From contig CAYJKH010000002.1 of the NCBI GenBank assembly GCA_964371025.1, forward strand, positions 107,515 to 171,514: DNA of 64,000 nt. The letters are read 5' to 3'. This DNA comes from CAYJDP01 sp964371025. GTDB taxonomy: Bacteria; Bacillota_I; Bacilli_A; RF39; UBA660. The notes under the pieces were generated by a model, which saw only the letters and a list, made by a program, of their open reading frames with translations, was not told the DNA's origin and made no database searches. This document shows, one piece after another, positions 7,843 to 16,003 of this stretch (position 1 is its first letter; each line of letters opens with the position of its first letter). A program made the translations under genes and the position numbers.

Positions 7843-9840
7843 GTGTCAAAACTTGCAGATATTAAAGGATTAGGGCCTAAATCGTTACTTTTACTAGAAA
7901 AGTTATCGATAAACAATATAAATGACTTAGTAATGCATTATCCTTTTAGATACGATATGTTAGTTAGAAATACTCTACAAGAAGTTAATGATGGAGAAAA
8001 GATAGTTATTGATGGGAAGATAGAGAGTATTCCAATATTAATGAGATTTAAAACAGGTTTAAATAAAATGAATTTTAGATTAGTAACACCCTCTGGAGTA
8101 GTGGGAGTTTCTATATTTAATAGAGCATTTATCAAAAAAGATTTATTAGTAGGGACAACTGTTACTGTTATTGGAAAACTAGATAAGAAGAAAAATATAA
8201 TAACAGCAGCTGATATTAAATTAGAGGGTTTATCTAATAAAGTTAAAATAGAACCAATATATCATACTACTAGTGGATTAACTAATAAAAATCTAAGAAC
8301 ATATATAAATATGGGATTATTAATGTTTGGTAAAGAGATAGAGGATTATATACCTAAATCATTGATTGAAAAGTATAAATTTTTAAATAAAAAGACATCT
8401 TTAAATATTATTCATAATCCTTCAACTGAAGAAAAATTAAAAGATGTTACCATTAGATTAAAGTATGAAGAATTATTTATATTTATGTTTAAAATTAATT
8501 ACTTAAAATTAATGAATAAAAAGAAAAATATCGGAGTAGTAAGAGTTATTGATAAAGATAAAGTAAATAAGTTTATAAAAAGTATTCCATTTGAATTAAC
8601 AAATGATCAATTAATTACAGTAGAAGATATCTTAAATGATTTAGAAAAAGATTATAGAATGAATAGACTATTACAAGGTGATGTTGGAAGTGGTAAAACA
8701 ATAGTATCTTTTATTGCAATGTATGCTAATTACTTATCGGGATTTCAATCAGCATTAATGGCTCCAACGGAAATATTAGCAATTCAACATTTTAATAATA
8801 TTAAAAAAATTATTAAAGATAAAAATATTAATATAGAACTTTTAACAGGATCAACTCCTAAAAAAGAAAAGAGTGCTATTTATGAAAAATTAAAAAATGG
8901 GGAAGTTCATATTATTATTGGAACTCATGCTTTAATTCAAGATGATGTAGAGTATCAAAATCTAGGGTTAGTAATAACAGATGAACAACATCGTTTTGGG
9001 GTTCATCAAAGAGCAAATCTTCATAATAAAGGTAAAAAACCAGATATATTATATATGAGTGCTACACCAATTCCTAGAACTTATGCCTTAACTATTTTTG
9101 GAGATATGGATGTTTCTACAATTAAGGAAAGACCTAAAGGAAGACAACCAATTGAGACAATGATAAAACAAAATGATGAAATAAAAGATGTTTTAGAAAT
9201 AATTTATGATGAGTTAAAAGAAAAGCATCAAATTTATGTAATAGCCCCTTTAATTGAAGAAAGTGAAGTTAGTGACTTAACTAATGTAGCAGAATTAAAA
9301 GAAAAAATGTCATTAGCGTTTGGTAAAAAATATAATATTGAAATAATTCATGGAAAAATGACTAGTGTTGCAAAGGAATTAGTAATGCAATCATTTAAAG
9401 AAGGGAAAATAGATATATTAATTTCTACAACCGTAGTAGAAGTTGGAGTAGATGTTGAAAATGCATCCACTATAGTTATCTTTGATGCCGAAAGATTTGG
9501 ACTTTCAACCCTTCACCAATTAAGAGGAAGAGTTGGAAGAGGATCAATTAAATCAAAATGTATTTTAATAAGTGATAATAAGTCTGAAAGACTTAAAATA
9601 ATGACTAATACCGAAGATGGATTTAAAATAAGTGAAGAAGACTTTAAACTAAGAGGTTCGGGAGATATATTTGGAAGTAAACAAAGTGGAGATATGTCAT
9701 TTAAAATAGTTAATATAAAAAATGATTATAAAATATTGCTTCAAGCTAAAAAAGATTCAAAAGAATATCTCCTTGATAAAAACACAGATAATGAAGAACT
9801 AAAACAAAAACTAATAAATTCAATGATAAAAGATTCATAA
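7843..9840 (+). CDS. recG: ATP-dependent DNA helicase RecG
   Basis: Reverses stalled replication forks and migrates branched DNA junctions in recombination and repair. With the GTG start at 7843 the protein has 665 residues, within the family range. It begins with SKLADIKGLGPKS, the RecG helix-hairpin-like opening, followed by the OB-fold wedge domain (about 50-150). The SF2 motor shows Walker A GDVGSGKT near residue 278, the DEQHRFG box near 379, SATPIPRT near 406 and motif VI GRVGRG near 565. The C-terminal TRG-type region follows. No terminator is obvious right behind it; the next element 35 bases on is the promoter of a candidate small RNA. Confidence 0.95.
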   Translation: MSKLADIKGLGPKSLLLLEKLSINNINDLVMHYPFRYDMLVRNTLQEVNDGEKIVIDGKIESIPILMRFKTGLNKMNFRLVTPSGVVGVSIFNRAFIKKDLLVGTTVTVIGKLDKKKNIITAADIKLEGLSNKVKIEPIYHTTSGLTNKNLRTYINMGLLMFGKEIEDYIPKSLIEKYKFLNKKTSLNIIHNPSTEEKLKDVTIRLKYEELFIFMFKINYLKLMNKKKNIGVVRVIDKDKVNKFIKSIPFELTNDQLITVEDILNDLEKDYRMNRLLQGDVGSGKTIVSFIAMYANYLSGFQSALMAPTEILAIQHFNNIKKIIKDKNINIELLTGSTPKKEKSAIYEKLKNGEVHIIIGTHALIQDDVEYQNLGLVITDEQHRFGVHQRANLHNKGKKPDILYMSATPIPRTYALTIFGDMDVSTIKERPKGRQPIETMIKQNDEIKDVLEIIYDELKEKHQIYVIAPLIEESEVSDLTNVAELKEKMSLAFGKKYNIEIIHGKMTSVAKELVMQSFKEGKIDILISTTVVEVGVDVENASTIVIFDAERFGLSTLHQLRGRVGRGSIKSKCILISDNKSERLKIMTNTEDGFKISEEDFKLRGSGDIFGSKQSGDMSFKIVNIKNDYKILLQAKKDSKEYLLDKNTDNEELKQKLINSMIKDS

Positions 9841-9855
9841 TATGTAAAATTAAAA

Positions 9856-9903
9856 GTAATTATTCTCAATCATATTGACAATAATTACAATTTATTCTAT
9901 TAT
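9856..9903 (+). promoter_or_regulatory. Promoter of candidate small RNA, overlapped by an inverted repeat
   Basis: TTGACA (9875-9880) and TATTAT (9898-9903) are 17 bases apart, predicting a start near 9910. GTAATTATT (9856-9864) and AATAATTAC (9880-9888) form a 9-base inverted repeat around the -35, which could be a repressor or activator site, or a weak recG terminator. Confidence 0.55.
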
Positions 9904-9907
9904 TAAG

Positions 9908-10006
9908 ATGCATGATATATATCATGCTGATTATCTCTCACGGATTTGTGTGAGAGTATATTCAACCGAACCCCCTGAAGAGAAGACATTGTCTTCTCGT
10001 TTTTTT
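9908..10006 (+). ncRNA. Candidate small RNA (~97 nt) with C-rich single strand
   Basis: The predicted transcript starts near 9910 and contains an 18-base palindromic hairpin (9910-9927), a second hairpin CTCTCAC/GTGAGAG (9935-9941 with 9950-9956), an unpaired stretch with CCGAACCCCCTGAA (9965-9979), and a textbook terminator GAGAAGAC-ATT-GTCTTCTC followed by T7 (9980-10006). A C-rich loose segment is typical of Gram-positive regulatory RNAs that pair with ribosome binding sites; that role is inferred. No ribosome site or open frame is present. It is not assigned to a named family. Nine of its bases are perfectly complementary to the other candidate RNA in this window. Confidence 0.6.
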
Positions 10007-10022
10007 ATAAAGTATAACATTT

Positions 10023-10104
10023 CGATTTTAATAATTAGCTCATGTACGTAAGTAAAATCGTTCACTTATTAATTTAACTATAATGAAACAGTAATTAAAT
10101 TAAT
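10023..10104 (+). repeat. Two adjacent inverted repeats in a gene-free stretch
   Basis: CGATTTTA (10023-10030) faces TAAAATCG (10053-10060), and ATTAATTTAA (10068-10077) faces TTAAATTAAT (10095-10104). Neither ends in a T tract. The rest of 10007-10223 contains only a TATAAT box (10190-10195) in front of the next gene; nothing else is recognisable. Confidence 0.5.
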
Positions 10105-10223
10105 GAGTATAAATAAGAGTAAATTTTTAGAATTTGTTATTTGAAAGGAAATTGAATTATGTTAAAAAAAAAATTATATTAAAATATGATATAATTTTTT
10201 TATTATAGAAAAAGAGGTTATTT

Positions 10224-10841
10224 ATGAATCAGGAAATTTTTAGTAATAGTAATAATTATTATTGTGCACATGGAACAGGGCGCTTAAATGATAGTCCTGA
10301 GATAATTAATTCAATTTTTAAGATTGGATTAAGATGTAGTCATGGCTCTTTGGAAAATACAGTAGTTCAATATGGATCAGGCCGTGATGATCTTTTTAAT
10401 GAAAAGAAAAATAGTTTTGATAACTGGGAACATATTAATTCAAAAAAAATAGTTATAATTAGTGTTCCCAAAGAATTATATATTCATTATTCTTTTAAAA
10501 AAGATTGCTCATATAAAGCATTTGAATATATTAATGATGAAAATCAAAATGTATATTTAAGACCTGAATATGTAAGAGGGTATTATAATGCAGAAACAGA
10601 AGAATTTATAGAAAATCCTAATTATTATGATAAGTTAGATGATAATTATCAAAGAAAATTATACGAAGAAGTAAAAACAAATTTTGCTAAAACAATTAAT
10701 GAATTAGGTAGTTCCCTTGAGGAGTATAATTCTATTTATGAAAATTTCATTGAATCTCCAATTCCTTTTAGTGAAGCAGAAATAAAGTTGTATGATCAAA
10801 TGTACCAAAAAAATTCAAATGAAAAAGATTTTAGTAGATAA
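10224..10841 (+). CDS. Unknown 205-residue protein, possibly ADP-ribosyltransferase-like fold
   Basis: Not firmly recognised. The protein is soluble, with no signal peptide or membrane segment. Its N-terminal third reads AHGTGR, then a helix ending in SIFKIGLR, which resembles the first strand and helix of PARP/ART folds (HGT...sIl..GLr). A hydrophobic strand IVIISVPKELY and the segment LRPEYVRGYYN follow, which could supply later core strands. I cannot place the catalytic Tyr and Glu, so this is only a fold-level suggestion. The ATG follows AGAGG at 6-base spacing, and TATAAT is at 10190. It is a single-gene unit closed by a terminator. Isolated position next to a small RNA and a regulator pair gives no functional clue. 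Confidence 0.6.
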   Translation: MNQEIFSNSNNYYCAHGTGRLNDSPEIINSIFKIGLRCSHGSLENTVVQYGSGRDDLFNEKKNSFDNWEHINSKKIVIISVPKELYIHYSFKKDCSYKAFEYINDENQNVYLRPEYVRGYYNAETEEFIENPNYYDKLDDNYQRKLYEEVKTNFAKTINELGSSLEEYNSIYENFIESPIPFSEAEIKLYDQMYQKNSNEKDFSR

Positions 10842-10867
10842 AAGAAGATGTTAATCTTCTTTTTTTA
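10841..10867 (+). terminator. Terminator after the 205-residue gene
   Basis: AAAGAAGAT (10841-10849) pairs with ATCTTCTTT (10854-10862) over a GTTA loop, followed by Ts. Confidence 0.85.
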
Positions 10868-10877
10868 CACTTAGATA

Positions 10878-10933
10878 TCTTAATAAAATCTTAATAAAAA
10901 GATTATTTTATATTAATAATTATTTGCTATAAT
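10878..10933 (+). promoter_or_regulatory. Tandem direct-repeat operator and -10 box of two-component operon
   Basis: TCTTAATAAAA occurs twice head to tail at 10878-10888 and 10889-10899, a period of exactly 11 bases. TATAAT lies at 10928-10933, so the repeats sit just upstream of the -35 position. OmpR/PhoB-family regulators bind such 11-base-spaced direct repeats, so autoregulation by the gene that follows is likely (inference). Confidence 0.6.
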
Positions 10934-10959
10934 AAAAAAGACAAAGGAAGTGGAGTTTT

Positions 10960-11661
10960 ATGAATAAAATACTAGTAGTAGATGATGATAAAGAAATAGT
11001 TAAATCAATTGAAATTTATTTAAGGCAAGAAAACTATGAAATATTTAAAGCATATGATGGAATAGAAGCATTAGAAGTAATTGATAAGAATGAAATTAAT
11101 TTAGTCATATTAGATATAATGATGCCTAATTTAGATGGAATTAGTACTGTTAATAAGATAAGAGAAAAATTAAATATACCAGTTATTTTATTATCTGCTA
11201 AAAGTGAAGATTATGATAAAATTGAAGGTTTAAATAAAGGAGCAGATGATTATATAACAAAACCTTTTAATCCATTAGAATTAATTGCAAGAGTTAATTC
11301 TCAACTTAGAAGATATAATAATTTTTATAAAAAAACTAATAATGAAGAAATATATAGAAGTGGGGATTTAATTATCAATAATTTAACAAAAGAAATTAGT
11401 GTGTTAGATAAAAAAATTAAATTAACTCCAACTGAATATAATATTTTATTATTTTTATTAAAAAATAAAGGAAAAGTATATTCAATGGACCAAATATATA
11501 GTGAAATATCATCAAGTGATAGTTATGATATATCTAATATAATAGCAGTTCATATTAGACATATTAGAGAAAAAATAGAAGTTAATCCAAAAAACCCAAT
11601 CTATTTAAAAATAATTTGGGGAGTAGGATATAAAATAGAAGATATAAAGGAGAAATTATGA
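10960..11661 (+). CDS. OmpR/PhoB-family response regulator
   Basis: DNA-binding transcription factor switched by phosphorylation from the adjacent sensor kinase. The receiver domain (1-115) shows the acidic pair DDD at 8-10, phospho-acceptor Asp52 in LVILDIMMP, the switch residue in LLSAKSE, and the conserved Lys in ITKPFNP. The winged-helix domain (about 130-230) has ELTPTE-like KLTPTEYNIL and the recognition helix region VHIRHIREKIE ending in WGVGYKI. The 233-residue length is standard. It ends in TGA that overlaps the kinase ATG, so the two are translationally coupled. The signal sensed and the target genes are unknown; it groups with VanR/PhoP-like members by look only. Confidence 0.95.
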   Translation: MNKILVVDDDKEIVKSIEIYLRQENYEIFKAYDGIEALEVIDKNEINLVILDIMMPNLDGISTVNKIREKLNIPVILLSAKSEDYDKIEGLNKGADDYITKPFNPLELIARVNSQLRRYNNFYKKTNNEEIYRSGDLIINNLTKEISVLDKKIKLTPTEYNILLFLLKNKGKVYSMDQIYSEISSSDSYDISNIIAVHIRHIREKIEVNPKNPIYLKIIWGVGYKIEDIKEKL

Positions 11662-13607
11662 AAAATAAAAATACAAAATGGATCTTATTTAGGTGGTTAG
11701 GATATATATTAATACCTGTTTTAATATTTATAATAACTCTTAATGGAGCAGTAATATATACTGTTTCTAATAACTCATTAGATGATTTTGATGATAATAA
11801 TTATTATGAATCAGATTTCTTTTTAGATCAGTTAGAAAGTGATTTGAAAAATATGGTGATTGAGGCAAATAATACAGTAATTACAGATGATTATTCTCAT
11901 TATTCTTCACATGGAGTTATTGATATTAATGGAGAAAAATATGAAATAATAAATAGTTATTTGAACGAATATCAAGATTTTGATTTTATTTATGTTGATA
12001 ATGTTGCTAAAGAAATAAATATTAATAAATTAGATGTAAATATTAAAGAGATAATTGAAGATGAATCATTAGGAGATTATTATTATACTGATATTGATAA
12101 TGTTATTACATCTACAATTGGAGATTATGATGTAAAAGATATCGTAATAAACTATGGAATTTTAAATCAATATAATTTTGAAAATCTAGAAAATGCCGAT
12201 TTTTATTATTCATATGATAATATAGAATATACATCAACTACAAGTTTAGAGAGCATCTGGTATAATATTGTAAAAGGAAGCTATAAATATGCAGTTTTAA
12301 ATATTTGTATAGCAGCTTTATTATTACTTACACTGACTATACTAATGTTTATAGGAATTGGAAAAAATAGAGAAAATGATGATATTAAGTTAAATAAATT
12401 TGATAATATTCCGTTCGAATTAATCGTATTTGCGGGAATGATGCCACTGTTTATTGGGATAAACTCTATGGATGATCATATTGTAATAACTACTGTTATG
12501 TTAAGTATTCTATATATTATATGGTTAAATATTCTAATTACATTTATAAAAAGGATTAAAGCTAGTAGTTTATTAAAAAGTACTTTAATATATAAATCAA
12601 TTATTCTTATGAAAAGTATATTTACAAAAGTACGTGAAAATGTAAAAATAACTGCTATAATAGTGGGATTTGTATTTATAAATTTCTTCTTAATAGTAAC
12701 CGAGTATCATCCGTTTATAATGTTAATTTATATAGCAGTATTAATAGGAATTGGTATTTATGTATATAAAAGATACTTTATGTTAAAAAATATAAAACAA
12801 TTGATTAATGATATATATGAAAATAAAACATATACTATAAAAAAAGAAGATTATACAGAAGATTTTTATGAGGTAGTAGAAAAACTAGATAAAATATCAA
12901 ATGGATTTAATGAAGCACTAGAATCAAAACTAGTAAGTGAAAGAATGAAGAGTGAACTTATTACTAATGTATCACATGATATTAAAACTCCACTAACTTC
13001 CATTATTAATTACATAGATTTATTGCAAAAAGAAAAAATAGAAGATAAGAAAATAAATGAATATATAAATATTTTAAGTATTAAAGCAGATAGGTTAAAA
13101 AAATTAACTGAAGATTTAGTAGAATTATCAAAAGCAAGTTCAGGAAACTTAAAAATAGGGTTTAGTAAAATAAATATAAATGAATTATTAAACCAATTAA
13201 ATGGGGAATATGATGAAAAAATAAAAACATCTAAATTAGAGATAGATTATGAGAATAATAAAAATATATTTATTAAAGCAGATACTAAATATATATACCG
13301 TGTATTTGACAATATATATAGTAATATAGTTAAATATTCTATGAAAAATACAAGAGTTTATCTAGATATTAAAGAAGCTGATAATGAAGTTATTATTTCA
13401 ATAAAAAATATTTCTAAAGAAAAATTAAATATATCAAAAGAAGAGTTAATCCAAAGATTTGTAAGAGGAGACTCTTCAAGAAGTGAACAAGGGAGTGGAT
13501 TAGGGTTATCTATAGTTGATAACTTAGTAAAACTCCAAGAAGGTAATTTTGATATTACGATCGATGGTGATTTATTTAAAGTGATAATTACATTTAAGAA
13601 GTGGTAA
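11658..13607 (+). CDS. Membrane sensor histidine kinase with multi-helix membrane module
   Basis: Sensor partner of the preceding response regulator. The 649-residue protein starts with one membrane helix (about 10-35), then a ~170-residue acidic, Tyr/Asp/Asn-rich extracytoplasmic domain. After that come about five more membrane helices (roughly 210-375) instead of the usual single second helix. The cytoplasmic part has a HisKA box with His440 in NVSHDIKTPL, an N box (FDNIYSNIVKYS near 550) and a G box (SGLGLSIV near 612) of the HATPase domain. The phosphatase-competent DxxT/N pattern after the His (HDIKT) is present. Expression is coupled to the regulator by a 4-base ATGA overlap. The extra helices could sense membrane or lipid state; this is inference. 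Confidence 0.93.
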   Translation: MKNKNTKWILFRWLGYILIPVLIFIITLNGAVIYTVSNNSLDDFDDNNYYESDFFLDQLESDLKNMVIEANNTVITDDYSHYSSHGVIDINGEKYEIINSYLNEYQDFDFIYVDNVAKEININKLDVNIKEIIEDESLGDYYYTDIDNVITSTIGDYDVKDIVINYGILNQYNFENLENADFYYSYDNIEYTSTTSLESIWYNIVKGSYKYAVLNICIAALLLLTLTILMFIGIGKNRENDDIKLNKFDNIPFELIVFAGMMPLFIGINSMDDHIVITTVMLSILYIIWLNILITFIKRIKASSLLKSTLIYKSIILMKSIFTKVRENVKITAIIVGFVFINFFLIVTEYHPFIMLIYIAVLIGIGIYVYKRYFMLKNIKQLINDIYENKTYTIKKEDYTEDFYEVVEKLDKISNGFNEALESKLVSERMKSELITNVSHDIKTPLTSIINYIDLLQKEKIEDKKINEYINILSIKADRLKKLTEDLVELSKASSGNLKIGFSKININELLNQLNGEYDEKIKTSKLEIDYENNKNIFIKADTKYIYRVFDNIYSNIVKYSMKNTRVYLDIKEADNEVIISIKNISKEKLNISKEELIQRFVRGDSSRSEQGSGLGLSIVDNLVKLQEGNFDITIDGDLFKVIITFKKW

Positions 13608-13636
13608 AATAAAAAGTTTATCGCTTTTTTATTTTA
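13606..13636 (+). terminator. Terminator after the sensor kinase
   Basis: An A-rich arm ending in G (13606-13616) pairs with C plus T-rich bases (13624-13635), with one bulge, across a 7-base loop. The stem is AU-rich and therefore weak. Confidence 0.55.
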
Positions 13637-13717
13637 AATAACAAAGTAAAAAAAGTGTAATTACAAATAAAATAAATAAAAAAGACTTTATATATGAAAA
13701 AATAGTTAAAGTAGACT

Positions 13718-13740
13718 AAGAGTGTAAAAACTCTTTTTTA
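13718..13740 (+). terminator. Second hairpin/T-tract before nth
   Basis: AAGAGT (13718-13723) pairs with ACTCTT (13730-13735) and is followed by Ts. It may back up the kinase terminator. The 80 bases between the two hairpins hold nothing recognisable. Confidence 0.6.
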
Positions 13741-13784
13741 TATGCTATAATTAATTTATAAATATAGTTATTTCAGAGGGGAAA

Positions 13785-14537
13785 ATGGATATAGTTAAAC
13801 TTAATATAATAATAAATAATTATCTGGATAAAATGGGAAATGAAAATAATATATTAACAGGAAGTTTATTGTCTGAAGAAGTAAAGTCATTTTTACAAAA
13901 GGACGCAAATCCGTTTTTAATAGGATTAATAGCAGATCAATCAGTTAAAGCAGAAATAGCATGGAGTTTACCTTATAAATTAAAGAATCGAATGAATACT
14001 TTTGGTTTTATAGATATATTAAATAATTTTTCAATACACGAAATCGAAGATTTTATTAAAATAAAACCAGCTTTGCATAGATTTCCTAGTAAAATGGCTC
14101 AGTACATATATTTAGCTATAAAAGATGTAGTAGAAAAATATGAAGGAGATGCTAGTAATATATGGGTAAATAAAACCGCAAAAGAAATAGTAACTAAATT
14201 AGAACAGTTTAAAGGTATTAGCCATAAAAAAGCCTCACTTGGAACGCTTTTATTAGTAAGAGATATGAATTTAAAAATTGTTGACATGGAAAATATTGAT
14301 ATAGCATATGATGTTCATATAAAAAGAATATTTAAAAGAGTAGGATTAGTAGAAGAAGAAAACGAAGAAAATGTATTGCTAGCTGCAAGAAAACTTAATC
14401 CAATATTCCCGGGTAAATTAACAACATTTTTTTGGGCAATAGGCAGAGACTATTGTTATGCTACTGAACCCAAATGTAAAAGTTGTCCACTAGGTTATGA
14501 ATGTAAGGAAAATATAACTGTTAAAGAGAGGTGCTAA
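13785..14537 (+). CDS. nth: Endonuclease III-like DNA glycosylase (HhH-GPD, Fe-S)
   Basis: Base-excision repair glycosylase, probably with AP-lyase activity on oxidised pyrimidines. The 250-residue protein contains the helix-hairpin-helix FKGISHKKA (about residues 144-152) with a lysine at the catalytic position, the strand-break Asp in DIAYDVHIKRI (about 180), and a C-terminal [4Fe-4S] motif C-x6-C-x2-C-x5-C at about 224-240. The N-terminal 60 residues are longer and more divergent than in classical Nth, so substrate range may differ; other HhH-GPD members such as MutY-like or uracil-specific enzymes remain possible. The ATG at 13785 follows GAGGGGAAA. A 52-codon acetyltransferase fragment starts one base after its stop. 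Confidence 0.85.
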   Translation: MDIVKLNIIINNYLDKMGNENNILTGSLLSEEVKSFLQKDANPFLIGLIADQSVKAEIAWSLPYKLKNRMNTFGFIDILNNFSIHEIEDFIKIKPALHRFPSKMAQYIYLAIKDVVEKYEGDASNIWVNKTAKEIVTKLEQFKGISHKKASLGTLLLVRDMNLKIVDMENIDIAYDVHIKRIFKRVGLVEEENEENVLLAARKLNPIFPGKLTTFFWAIGRDYCYATEPKCKSCPLGYECKENITVKERC

Positions 14538-14538
14538 T

Positions 14539-14697
14539 ATGATAGAATTAATAAAAAAAGAAAATATTTCCTCAATAAAATTACATGAACAGCTAGGTTT
14601 TGTTTATGAGGGTAAAAGTTTGGATGAATATGCTAATGGATACCCTATTAATCATTTAGGATATATTTATAAATCAAAAACTAATAAAAAAAATTAG
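14539..14697 (+). pseudogene. GNAT acetyltransferase C-terminal fragment (52 codons)
   Basis: A short frame with ATG, a ribosome site (GAGAGG, 7-base spacing) and a stop codes for 52 residues. It matches the last helix-strand-strand of GNAT acetyltransferases: NISSIKLHEQLGF-V-YEG, then a final HLGYIYK strand. The acetyl-CoA binding core that should precede it is absent; the upstream DNA is nth. It is therefore best read as a remnant of a lost acetyltransferase, or a microprotein kept because of its coupling to nth. Position immediately behind nth suggests co-transcription. Confidence 0.6.
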
Positions 14698-14705
14698 TAT
14701 TATGA

Positions 14706-14741
14706 TATAATACATCAGGTAAACAGAAATTGTTCTATAAT
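14706..14741 (+). promoter_or_regulatory. Possible promoter(s) for the mTERF-like cluster
   Basis: Two perfect TATAAT boxes occur at 14706-14711 and 14736-14741 ahead of the first repeat-protein gene at 14789. Neither has a clear TTGACA partner. Confidence 0.4.
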
Positions 14742-14788
14742 AAAAATTAATAACAATGCAAATTTGTTTATAAGAAAAGAGGGAATTA

Positions 14789-16003
14789 ATGGTTGTAGAA
14801 ATTTTAAAAAAATATGGATATCAAGAAAAAGAAATAGCGAAAATTTTAAAAAATGAAAAGATAAATGCTTATCAATCATCAAAATTAGAAGAAAAGATTA
14901 ATGAAGTATTTGAATATTTTATAAATAAAAATTATACTGAAAAAGAAATAATAAAAATGACTAAATCATTACCTAGTCTATTCACTTATAGTATTGAAAT
15001 GATGGAATATAAAGAAAAGGAAATGGTAGAATTTGGTTATCCAAAGGAACAATTTATAAAAATGAGTAAAATAGTACCGGCGGTTTTTAGTTATAGCGTT
15101 GATAATATTAAAACTAAACAAAAAGATATGGAAGATTTAGGATATAATAAAAAAGAATTTATAAAAATGACTAAAACTTTACCAACTATTTTTGGACTTA
15201 ATATTAAAAATATAAGAGATAAAATTGCTTTTTTGGAAGATATAGGTTATAAAAGAGAAGAAATTCTTAAAATGAGTAAAACATTTCCAACTTTATTTTC
15301 ACTAAATACTGAAAAAATAGAGGAAAGACAAAAAGAACTTCTGGAGTTTGGCTATACCCAAGAAGAAGTCTTGAAGATTACAAAAACATCTCCAGGAATA
15401 TTTGGAATTAGTATCGATAAAATAAAAGAAAAAGAAAAATTTATGAAGAAATTGGGATATAGTAAAAAAGATTTTTTGAAAATTGTTAAAAAACAACCGT
15501 CTTTATTAGGCTATAGTATTGAAAATATAAATGAGAAACAAAAATATATGGAAGAATATGGATATGAAAAAGAGAATATATTAAAAATGTGTAATTCTTT
15601 TCCGACTATTTTTAGTTTAAGTATAGAAAATATCCAAAAAAAACAAAAAGATATAGAAAGTTTAGGATATACAAAAGAAGAAACTATTCAAATATGCAAA
15701 GGACTTCCAACACTATTTGGTTTGAATATTGAAAATATTAGTAGAAAAGTAAATTATTACAAAAGCATTAATTTAGAAGGAATAATTCTAAATAATCCAA
15801 TGAAGTTAATTCAAAGTATTGAATTAACTCATGCTAGGTATAAATTTTTACAAGAAGAAAAACAAAAAGAGATAACATATGATAATTATAATTTACTATT
15901 TTATAATCAAGCTAAATTTATAAGTTCTTATAAATATAGTAATAAGGAAATAATGAAAAAATATAAATACGAAGGGGATGATAAATTTGTTAATACTAGA
16001 TAA
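14789..16003 (+). CDS. mTERF-like helical-repeat protein, 8 repeats
   Basis: A 404-residue soluble protein built from eight consecutive 35-residue repeats (about residues 48-328). Each repeat reads roughly GY-(S/T)KEEFLKM-x4-P-(S/T)-(I/L)F-x-(L/Y)S-(I/V)-(E/D)-N-I-x-x-KQK-x3-x-L. A Pro-containing helix pair with an invariant LGY turn is the hallmark of mTERF repeats, the solenoid fold of mitochondrial/plastid transcription termination factors that bind DNA or RNA. An N-terminal cap (ILKKYGYQEKEI) and a C-terminal cap (MKLIQSIELTHARY onward) are shared with two further genes downstream. No signal peptide, membrane helix or enzyme motif is seen. Nucleic-acid binding is inferred from fold similarity. 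The start at 14789 follows GAGGG. The next gene overlaps its 3' end by 26 bases. Confidence 0.8.
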   Translation: MVVEILKKYGYQEKEIAKILKNEKINAYQSSKLEEKINEVFEYFINKNYTEKEIIKMTKSLPSLFTYSIEMMEYKEKEMVEFGYPKEQFIKMSKIVPAVFSYSVDNIKTKQKDMEDLGYNKKEFIKMTKTLPTIFGLNIKNIRDKIAFLEDIGYKREEILKMSKTFPTLFSLNTEKIEERQKELLEFGYTQEEVLKITKTSPGIFGISIDKIKEKEKFMKKLGYSKKDFLKIVKKQPSLLGYSIENINEKQKYMEEYGYEKENILKMCNSFPTIFSLSIENIQKKQKDIESLGYTKEETIQICKGLPTLFGLNIENISRKVNYYKSINLEGIILNNPMKLIQSIELTHARYKFLQEEKQKEITYDNYNLLFYNQAKFISSYKYSNKEIMKKYKYEGDDKFVNTR

